This document shows positions 1 to 6,569 of a stretch of 24,146 bases of DNA, one piece after another. The position numbers and the translations under genes are program-made. The notes under the pieces were generated by a model. The model had not been told where the DNA came from. It ran no database searches and saw only the letters and a list, made by a program, of their open reading frames with translations. Numbering within the stretch: the stretch's first letter is position 1; every line of letters starts with the position of its first letter. This DNA comes from CAZIQY01 sp964541605 (GTDB lineage: Bacteria; Desulfobacterota; Syntrophia; Syntrophales; UBA2185). Location: the NCBI GenBank assembly GCA_964541605.1, contig CAZIQY010000040.1, forward strand, positions 1 to 24,146. Direction: 5' to 3'.

Positions 1-26
1 TTCTACCTGAAAAAAGGGCAAACGGG

Positions 27-935
27 ATGGCAAATCATAGGCGAATCGTCATATTAGCCGGAATAGCTGCCGCCTGCCTTTTCTTCATGGTCATTTATCT
101 GGCATCAAACCATAAAACATATTCAAAACAATATGTTCAGGTGCACAGGTATTTTGACGGCACGAATCAGGCGGTGCCTGTATATGTCATTTCCGGGAAA
201 GAAAGAGGACCCACCCTGCTTATCTTTGCCGGCATCCATGGTGATGAATCGGGCGGCTATTTAACGGTGGAAAGGTATGTTGATGTCAAGGTAAAAAAGG
301 GGACCTTGATTGTTGTACCGCGCTTGAATTTGCCTGCCGTTTTAAAGGGAAAGCGGCAGGGCATCAGCGGTGATATGAATCGTCTTTTTCATCTGCCTGA
401 AAACAGCAACTCCACTCCGGACTCAAAGGTCGTTGACCTTGCCAAATCTCTCATTAAAAACGCCGACTATGTCCTGAATCTCCATCAAGGAGAGGGTTTC
501 TACTCCCCCAAATGGATATCTCATAAAAGAAATCCTTATAAATGGGGACAGTGTAATGTTATTGATGCCCCCATCTTCGACTTACCTAATGGTGATAAAC
601 TGGAATTGGCCAACCTCGCAAAGAGAATAGCCGCCAGATCGAACTCCCGGATTGCCAACAAGCAGTTTCATTTTCAGGTAAACAATACCAATACGGCGAG
701 CAACAAATCCCTTCACAAGGAGCAGCGAAGATCTCTTACTTATTACGCCCTGTATCAGCAGCACAAAACAGCCCTGGCCCTTGAATCGACGAAGAATTGC
801 ACACTGCCGCAGGCTGTCTCATTTTTAACGATCGCGATGAATTCCGTTATCATGGAAGTGGGAATTCAGGCAGAAACCCTTCCTTCAGAAGATCCTCTCG
901 TCATTGACAGGGAAATCAGGGGAAAAAGAACGTAA
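27..935 (+). CDS. Membrane-anchored M14/M99-like zinc carboxypeptidase or deacylase
   Basis: A 302-residue protein with a short basic N-terminus and one hydrophobic segment (about residues 7-26), so it is probably a signal-anchored periplasmic enzyme. After the anchor comes a zinc-peptidase fold of the M14 / succinylglutamate desuccinylase superfamily. The first zinc-ligand motif is AGIHGDESGG (H71, E74), the substrate-site pair is N118-R119 in GDMNRLF, and the third ligand is H153 in NLHQGEGFY. The HQGEGFY region resembles the M99 group (Csd4/Pgp1), which trims peptidoglycan tripeptides to dipeptides. A likely general-base glutamate lies in ALALESTKN. By family knowledge it may act on cell-wall peptides or another amide; the substrate is inferred only. 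The start is the ATG after a weak ACGGG. The next gene on + begins 126 bases downstream, and no operon link is evident. Confidence 0.75.
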   Translation: MANHRRIVILAGIAAACLFFMVIYLASNHKTYSKQYVQVHRYFDGTNQAVPVYVISGKERGPTLLIFAGIHGDESGGYLTVERYVDVKVKKGTLIVVPRLNLPAVLKGKRQGISGDMNRLFHLPENSNSTPDSKVVDLAKSLIKNADYVLNLHQGEGFYSPKWISHKRNPYKWGQCNVIDAPIFDLPNGDKLELANLAKRIAARSNSRIANKQFHFQVNNTNTASNKSLHKEQRRSLTYYALYQQHKTALALESTKNCTLPQAVSFLTIAMNSVIMEVGIQAETLPSEDPLVIDREIRGKRT

Positions 936-1061
936 CTTTCAAAGAGATTGACACAGAGGAATCATTGCCTTATTATCATTCTGAAAAGTTCCGCATCAGG
1001 AATCTTGAAATGTTGATGATGCGGCGCAGGCATGTGTTGATCAACCCGGGAAAGGCAATGA

Positions 1062-1856
1062 TTGATTACAGCAGGTATTGACATCGGTTCCATCAGCACC
1101 AAAGCAGCGATCATGAACGATGGAACCCTTATGGGCACCAGGGTAATCTCCACGGGATATCAAGCTGAACTGTCGGGGAATACGGTGTTCAGTGAAATCC
1201 TGTCGGAACTGGGCATCGACAGAAGCATGGTTGAAAGGATTGTCGCCACGGGCTATGGCAGGAAGAGCATGGCTGCGGATAAGGCCATCACGGAAATCAT
1301 GTGTCACGCTGCGGGAGCCCGTTATCTTGACCCCCGGATTCGCTCGATCATTGATATCGGAGGTCAGGACAGCAAAGCCATTGTCATGGACGAAAAGGGA
1401 AAGGTCGTCAACTTTGTCATGAATGACAAATGCGCAGCGGGAACGGGACGTTTTCTCGAAGTTATGGCGGGAGCTCTGGAAGTAGATCTGAATCAGTTTG
1501 GCGATATCTCTCTCACGGCCGATCGCCCTGCAAAAATCAGCAGCTTGTGTACCGTATTCGCCGAATCGGAGGTCATCTCGCTCATTGCCAAAGGAGAAAA
1601 GAGAGAAAATATCATCGCGGGCATCCATGATTCGATCTGTGCAAGGGTATCTGCCATGATGATGCGTATCGGTGTCAGGGAACCTGTCATGATGACAGGC
1701 GGTGTAGCGAAGAATGCAGGGGTCGTCAGGGCTCTTGGAAAAATGATTCATACGCCCGTTGAGGTATCGCCATACGCTCAGGAGAACGGCGCCATCGGAG
1801 CGGCCCTGCTCGCCCGGACCCTCTCATCGTCTAAGCCAGGAAGCGTTTTATCTTAA
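1062..1856 (+). CDS. (R)-2-hydroxyacyl-CoA dehydratase activator-type ATPase (BadF/BcrA/HgdC family)
   Basis: A 264-residue member of the ASKHA-fold activator family. These homodimers carry one [4Fe-4S] cluster and use ATP to push a low-potential electron into a 2-hydroxyacyl-CoA dehydratase or benzoyl-CoA reductase-type partner. Visible motifs are the phosphate loop GIDIGSISTKAA (5-16), DIGGQDSKAI (98-107), the cluster cysteine C124 in NDKCAAGTGRFLE, the second cluster cysteine C163 in SSLCTVFAESE, and the adenosine motif MTGGVAKNAG. The two cysteines match the ligands known in CompA-type activators. Length is normal for the family. The start appears to be TTG at 1062 behind GGGAAAGG; the nearby ATG at 1058 is out of frame. 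No dehydratase subunit is present in the window, so the partner must lie elsewhere or upstream. Confidence 0.88.
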   Translation: MITAGIDIGSISTKAAIMNDGTLMGTRVISTGYQAELSGNTVFSEILSELGIDRSMVERIVATGYGRKSMAADKAITEIMCHAAGARYLDPRIRSIIDIGGQDSKAIVMDEKGKVVNFVMNDKCAAGTGRFLEVMAGALEVDLNQFGDISLTADRPAKISSLCTVFAESEVISLIAKGEKRENIIAGIHDSICARVSAMMMRIGVREPVMMTGGVAKNAGVVRALGKMIHTPVEVSPYAQENGAIGAALLARTLSSSKPGSVLS

Positions 1857-1892
1857 TATCAAATCTTTAACCCATCTCGGCGGGGCAAGCAT

Positions 1893-3620
1893 ATGGGAAA
1901 ACCCACCTGCGAAGAACCGGAAAATATCACCAGAGACTCCAACCACAATGCCGACATACACAAGTCATTGGGAGATGTGTATCGTTCCATTGTCGAATCA
2001 ACCAGTGATTCCATTTATATCGTAGACCGGGATCGCCGATATCTCTTTATAAACGGTCCGCATCTGTTGAGGCTCGGCCTGCCTAAAGAGCAGATTATCG
2101 GCAGACCCTACGGTGATTTCCACTTACCTGAGCCGTCCAGAGAGTTTTCTGAAAAAATTGAAGAGGTGTTCACAACAGGAAAATCGTATCAGCATGAATA
2201 TATAAGCATGAGAGACAAGCGCCATTTTTTAAGAACCCTCAGTCCCCTGAAAGAACAGAAGCCTGGAGGAAAAGTTAACAGCGTGGTTGTCGTCTCGAAA
2301 GATATTACGAGACAGAAGCTGATCAATGAGGCCATTCGGGAAAGTGAAGAGAGGTATCGGACATTTTTTAAAACCTCTCGGGACTGCATTTTTATCACGT
2401 CGAAAGACGGGGAATGGATAGATTTCAACGACTCTGCAGTGAAATTTTTTGGTTACGATTCCGCCCAGGAGCTGCAGAATGTGAATATAGGACATCTGTA
2501 CAAAAACAGGCAGGATCGAAAAAGACTGACAGAGGTGATTGAACGGGAAGGATTCGCCCAGGATTACCCGGTTGACCTGAGGAAAAAAGACGGAACGATC
2601 ATCAACACCCTGATTACATCCGCACTGGTTAAGGACGAGAACGGACATCTCATCGGTTATCAGGGAACCATCAAGGACATCACCGAAAGCAAGCAGGCAG
2701 AGAAGGCTCTCAGGGCGAGCGAGGAAAAATACAAAAGCATCATTGAAAATATTGAAGACGGCTACCTTGAAATAGACTCAGACTGGAAGACACTGTATTT
2801 CAATCAGGCCTGGCTGGACATGATAGGATATTCAAGGGTCGAATTTGAGGAAATGAACGTGCGCCATCTCATGGATGAGGAAACGGCCGTACAGGTTTCC
2901 AGAATATTTGAAGATGTTTATGATACAGGAAAATCATCCAAAGGATCTGAACTCCGGATTAAGCGAAAAGACGGCATAAGAATCAATGTTGAAATGGCTG
3001 TTTCTCTGATCAGGGACGCAAAGGGAAAACGTGCGGGATTGAGAAACTTCATCCGGGATGTAACGGAACAAAGAAAGGCGGAAGAAACCATCCGGCGGTT
3101 GGCTTATCATGATCCTCTCACCGGACTTCCCAATCGCCTTCTGGTTAGCGACCGTCTGAATATGGCCATAGCGCGGGCGAAGCGACACCGGCAATATCTG
3201 GCCGTCTTGATGCTTGATCTGGATAAATTCAAGGACGTCAATGATACGCTGGGTCACCACATGGGGGATCGCCTGCTTCAGGATGTAGGAGAGCGCCTCA
3301 CGGAATTTCTCAGAAGGGGGGACACCATTGCCCGCATGGGCGGCGATGAATTTTTGATTCTGTTGCCGGAAATTAAAAAGATTGATGACAGTACCATGAT
3401 CGCCCGGAAGGTTGTTGATGCCTTTCAAAGTCCCTTTATCATCGACGGCCACGAAATTCATATCACAACCAGTGTCGGCATTGCCATTTATCCCGACAGT
3501 TCCGAAGATGCGGATACCCTTGTCAAGCACGCCGACATTGCCATGTATAAAGTCAAGGATTCAGGACGAAACAACTACCAGATATTTGTTCAGGACACGG
3601 CTTCCGGAACACCCGACTGA
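1893..3620 (+). CDS. Diguanylate cyclase with three PAS sensor domains
   Basis: A 575-residue soluble protein with no membrane segment. There are three PAS domains (about residues 28-140, 150-270 and 275-395), each closed by a PAC-like 'DIT/DVT' segment (KDITRQK, KDITESKQAE, RDVTEQRKAE) that leads through a short coiled linker to the next. The C-terminal GGDEF domain (about 400-565) contains DPLTGLPNR, LDLDKFKDVND and an intact active site RMGGDEFLIL (GGDEF at 483-487). An RxxD inhibitory I-site (RRGD, 474-477) sits five residues before GGDEF, so c-di-GMP product feedback is expected. The protein should make c-di-GMP from GTP in response to a cytoplasmic PAS ligand or redox state; no cofactor is identifiable. 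The ribosome site is weak (GGCGGGGCAAGC). The gene follows the activator by 36 bases and may be cotranscribed with it. Confidence 0.92.
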   Translation: MGKPTCEEPENITRDSNHNADIHKSLGDVYRSIVESTSDSIYIVDRDRRYLFINGPHLLRLGLPKEQIIGRPYGDFHLPEPSREFSEKIEEVFTTGKSYQHEYISMRDKRHFLRTLSPLKEQKPGGKVNSVVVVSKDITRQKLINEAIRESEERYRTFFKTSRDCIFITSKDGEWIDFNDSAVKFFGYDSAQELQNVNIGHLYKNRQDRKRLTEVIEREGFAQDYPVDLRKKDGTIINTLITSALVKDENGHLIGYQGTIKDITESKQAEKALRASEEKYKSIIENIEDGYLEIDSDWKTLYFNQAWLDMIGYSRVEFEEMNVRHLMDEETAVQVSRIFEDVYDTGKSSKGSELRIKRKDGIRINVEMAVSLIRDAKGKRAGLRNFIRDVTEQRKAEETIRRLAYHDPLTGLPNRLLVSDRLNMAIARAKRHRQYLAVLMLDLDKFKDVNDTLGHHMGDRLLQDVGERLTEFLRRGDTIARMGGDEFLILLPEIKKIDDSTMIARKVVDAFQSPFIIDGHEIHITTSVGIAIYPDSSEDADTLVKHADIAMYKVKDSGRNNYQIFVQDTASGTPD

Positions 3621-3662
3621 TTTACATCCCGTTTTTTCAATCATTTCGAAGCAGAGGCTAAG

Positions 3663-4172
3663 ATGGAAGATTCACAGTTTACAAACTCTTTGCAGCTCAT
3701 AGGTTATTTCCCGGGTGCAATCGGAAAAATTACGGAACTCCATGCGACATATTATTATGACAACTGGAATCTCGACATTTCTTTTGAAACCCAGGTTGGC
3801 GGAGAACTCTCGGAGTTCATGGGAAACTTTCATGAAGACCGGGACGGGTTCTGGATCGCAATGGTCGGAGGACAGTTTGCCGGCTCTATCGTCTTAGACG
3901 GCCGCGAGTCGTATCAGCAGGGCGGGCGTCTTCGATGGTTTATCGTGCCTCCGGAATATCAGGCTCGAGGAATCGGGAGGATACTTCTTCGCCGGGGAAT
4001 CGCTTTCTGCAAAGAAAGGTCTTATAAAAAAATCTATTTGTGGACATTTAAAGGTCTCGATCGGGCACGCGCTCTTTATCAAAAGGAAGGTTTCCAGCTC
4101 ACGGAAGAGATCGTCGTCCAGCAGTGGGGCACCATCGTAACGGCGCAGAAATACGAACTTCCTCTGACGTGA
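3663..4172 (+). CDS. GNAT-family N-acetyltransferase
   Basis: A 169-residue single-domain acetyltransferase of the GNAT fold. The acetyl-CoA pyrophosphate-binding loop Q/RxxGxG is present as QARGIG (residues 100-105), preceded by the beta-4 strand LRWFIVPPEY. The segment RARALYQKEGF (motif B, with ALYQKEGF typical of the family) follows. The N-terminal third (LHATYYYDNW) resembles acetyltransferases often fused or linked to MarR regulators, but no MarR domain is present here. The substrate cannot be read from the sequence. The start is the ATG at 3663 preceded by GAGGCTA. It lies 42 bases after the diguanylate cyclase and may share its transcript. Confidence 0.87.
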   Translation: MEDSQFTNSLQLIGYFPGAIGKITELHATYYYDNWNLDISFETQVGGELSEFMGNFHEDRDGFWIAMVGGQFAGSIVLDGRESYQQGGRLRWFIVPPEYQARGIGRILLRRGIAFCKERSYKKIYLWTFKGLDRARALYQKEGFQLTEEIVVQQWGTIVTAQKYELPLT

Positions 4173-4265
4173 TGATCGTGGAGACGTCAAATGACCTGTA
4201 TTTAATCCCCGTCGGACATGAAAAGAGATAACGGTAAGACATTCAATCGGCAATGGAGGTAAGGT

Positions 4266-6389
4266 ATGGCTCTGAACATGGAGGCAATCGGAAAAAAGAT
4301 CGGACCCTTGGCAAAATCCTACGACTGGAAAGATGTTGTGCTGTACGCATTGGGAATAGGCGCCGGCTTTGAGGAGCTTGATTACACCTACGAAAAGAAT
4401 CTCAAGGTTATCCCCACCTTTTCAGTCGCCACCATGTTCGACTTTTTCTGGCAGGTGGCAGCGGCTTCCAACATCAATCTCGCCGGTATTCTGCACGGCG
4501 AACAGGACATCGTCTTTCACCACCCCATACCGTCATACGGCGCGCTGACAACAGAGGGAAAAATAACCCATTACTATGACAAAGGGCAAAAGGGCGCGCT
4601 GGTAATTGCCCGAAGCGAGACCCATCATTCCGGCGGAAAAAAGCTTTACACCGGCACCATTACGCTGTTCGGCCGCCTGGATGGGGGCTTCGGCGGCCAG
4701 GACGCACCCCAGCAGATCATCGATATCCCGGAAAGGGAACCGGATGACGTTATCGAGGCTACGCCGCTGCCGGATCAGCCCCTCATCTATCGCCTCTCCG
4801 GCGATATTTTTCCTCTCCATGTCGATCCCGGGTTTGCAAAAAAAAGGGGGTTTGAAAAACCGATCATGCACGGCCTGTGCACCTTCGGGTTCGCGTGCCG
4901 GGCGCTGATGGCGAGCCTTGCGCCCGGAGAACCGGAAAAAGTTAGACGCATTGCATGCCGGTTTTCACAAACCCTTTATCCCGGTGAGCCCATCAGGACA
5001 TTGATCTGGAAAACGGGAGAAGGAAAAGCCGTATGGCGGACAGTCAATGTAAAAACAGGAGAAACCGTCATTGACCGGGGTATATTTGAGTATGGAGATA
5101 TTCCAAAAGACGACATTCGTTTTGACGATCGTGTTGCGGTAGTGACGGGAGCCGGCGGGGGACTGGGGCGGGCATACGCCCTTGAGCTGTCCCGTCGGGG
5201 CGCGAAGGTGGTGGTGAACGATTTCGGCGGCGCCAGGGACGGATCGGGTCAGGGTTCCGGAGGTCCGGCGGATAAAGTGGTTCAGGAAATCCGGGCGGCG
5301 GGTGGTGAGGCGGTGGCCAGTTACGACAGCGTGGCCACTCCGGAAGGAGGAGAGAATATTATCAAGACGGCCCTCGACGCTTTCGGCAGGGTGGACATAT
5401 TGATCAACAATGCGGGGATACTGAAGGACAAGAGTTTTACGAAGATGGAGCTGGAGAACTGGCGCGGGGTCATGGACGTTCATCTGAACGGTGCCTTTCA
5501 TGTAACCCAGCCGGCATTCCGGGTGATGCGGGAGAGGGGATACGGCCGGATTGTCATGACGACCTCCGCTGCTGGTTTGTACGGGAATTTTGGTCAGGCC
5601 AACTACAGCACCGCGAAGATGGCTCTGGTCGGGCTGATGAACACCCTGAAGATCGAGGGGGAGAAATACGACATCAGGGTCAACACCGTCGCTCCCATCG
5701 CCGCAACCCGACTGACGGCCGATGTGCTGCCCGCCGATCTCCAAGAAAAAATGACACCGGAATTCGTGGCGCCTCTGGTTCTGTATCTCTGCTCCGAAGA
5801 CTGCCCCGTCAGCGGCAAAATCTATAATGCGGGAATGGGATTTTACAACCGGGCCGCCGTCATGACGACGCCCGGCGTGGTGATGGGCAATGGGAAGATA
5901 GTCCCGTCCGTGGAGGAGATCTCGGCAAGCTGGAAAAACATCACGGGTTTGAAAAATGCAAGGGAATATGAACAGTTGAACCATTTCGTGTCGGATGTCC
6001 TTCAGGCGTTCCAGCCGAAGCAGGATAAGTCCGAAGAGGCTCCCGGTAAAGGCACAGCCAGTGTGAAGGCTGTTTTTGACAGGATGCCTCAGGCCTTCAA
6101 TGCCGGGGCGGCATCCGGTGTGGAGGTGGTCTTTCAGTTTTGCATATCCGGCGAGGGCGGGGGAAACTGGTACGCCGAAATCAAGGATGCCGCCTGTAAG
6201 GTTGAAACGGGAAACCATGCGAAGCCCAATTGTACCATCAAGATGGACGGAGCGGATTTTCTAAGCATGATCAGCGGAAAACTGCCGTCCATGCAGGCCT
6301 ATACATCGGGAAAACTCAAGATTGAGGGTGATATCATAAAGTCCCAGCTCATTGAAAAGCTGTTCAAATTCGACAGAATCGCAAAATGA
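4266..6389 (+). CDS. Trifunctional hydratase-SDR-SCP2 protein (permuted MFE-2-like enzyme)
   Basis: A 707-residue protein built from the modules of peroxisomal multifunctional enzyme 2, in a different order. Residues 1-280 form a double hot-dog (MaoC-type) 2-enoyl-CoA hydratase. Its hydratase-2 motif reads SGDIFPLH, with D180 and H185 of the catalytic pair kept but the usual Asn of GDxNPLH replaced by Phe182; MHGLCTFGF follows at 201-209. Residues 284-560 form an SDR 3-hydroxyacyl-CoA dehydrogenase: TGAGGGLGR (294-302), NNAG (381-384), S434 and YSTAK with Y447/K451. Residues about 595-707 form an SCP2 sterol-carrier domain. The expected reactions are hydration of a trans-2-enoyl-CoA to (3R)-hydroxyacyl-CoA and its NAD-dependent oxidation, with SCP2 presenting a lipid-like substrate. 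A clear GGAGG stands before the ATG. The SDR segment is duplicated in the next gene. Confidence 0.9.
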   Translation: MALNMEAIGKKIGPLAKSYDWKDVVLYALGIGAGFEELDYTYEKNLKVIPTFSVATMFDFFWQVAAASNINLAGILHGEQDIVFHHPIPSYGALTTEGKITHYYDKGQKGALVIARSETHHSGGKKLYTGTITLFGRLDGGFGGQDAPQQIIDIPEREPDDVIEATPLPDQPLIYRLSGDIFPLHVDPGFAKKRGFEKPIMHGLCTFGFACRALMASLAPGEPEKVRRIACRFSQTLYPGEPIRTLIWKTGEGKAVWRTVNVKTGETVIDRGIFEYGDIPKDDIRFDDRVAVVTGAGGGLGRAYALELSRRGAKVVVNDFGGARDGSGQGSGGPADKVVQEIRAAGGEAVASYDSVATPEGGENIIKTALDAFGRVDILINNAGILKDKSFTKMELENWRGVMDVHLNGAFHVTQPAFRVMRERGYGRIVMTTSAAGLYGNFGQANYSTAKMALVGLMNTLKIEGEKYDIRVNTVAPIAATRLTADVLPADLQEKMTPEFVAPLVLYLCSEDCPVSGKIYNAGMGFYNRAAVMTTPGVVMGNGKIVPSVEEISASWKNITGLKNAREYEQLNHFVSDVLQAFQPKQDKSEEAPGKGTASVKAVFDRMPQAFNAGAASGVEVVFQFCISGEGGGNWYAEIKDAACKVETGNHAKPNCTIKMDGADFLSMISGKLPSMQAYTSGKLKIEGDIIKSQLIEKLFKFDRIAK
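5111..5770 (+). repeat. Exact 660-bp intragenic direct repeat, copy 1
   Basis: Bases 5111-5770 match 8036-8695 with no difference that I could find by eye. The offset is constant at 2925, so there is no indel. The block encodes the SDR core from the DIRFDDRV segment to the PEFVA segment and lies wholly inside the 707-residue protein. Identity stops abruptly at both ends: the downstream residues read PLVLYLCSEDC here and GFVVYLSSEAC in the second copy. This is the mark of recent duplication or gene conversion. Confidence 0.95.
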
Positions 6390-6403
6390 AGAAATACCGA
6401 CCT

Positions 6404-6500
6404 CGTAAAAAGTTAAAACGTCTGTCACTCCCGCGGAGGCGGGAGTCCAAAACTATTTAATATTACTGGATTCCCGCTTTCGCGGGAATGACGATTCAAA
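6404..6500. repeat. REP-like palindromes in the gap between the first two acyl-CoA genes
   Basis: This gap carries a CGTAAAAAGT motif (6404-6413), then two hairpin-forming units in opposite orientation: ACTCCCGCGGAGGCGGGAGT at about 6425-6444, and ATTCCCGCTTTCGCGGGAAT at about 6471-6490 followed by GAC. The unit GTCATTCCCGCG recurs at 10217 and, diverged, near 14630. It may stabilise the 3' end of the upstream message or act as a weak terminator. There is no T-run, so a classical Rho-independent terminator is unlikely. Confidence 0.8.
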
Positions 6501-6569
6501 ACGAAATCTCACTTCTTGCGAGAGCATCAAGAAATAAAGTTAATCAGAGCACAGGTGAAGGAGGTAAAG

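Noticed and set aside
936..1061. An open frame ahead of the activator reading ESLPYYHSEKFRIRNLEML and RRRHVLINPGKAM, overlapping the activator start.
   Set aside because: It has no convincing start codon or ribosome site, no recognisable family, and its in-frame extension overlaps the activator gene. It may be chance or a remnant, so no gene is called.
6516..6569. An 18-codon N-terminal extension of the HMGCS-like fusion from ATG 6516.
   Set aside because: The extension reads through the ribosome site GAAGGAGG at 6557-6564 and adds residues not found at the start of homologous domains, which begin at MIGITSYGAY.
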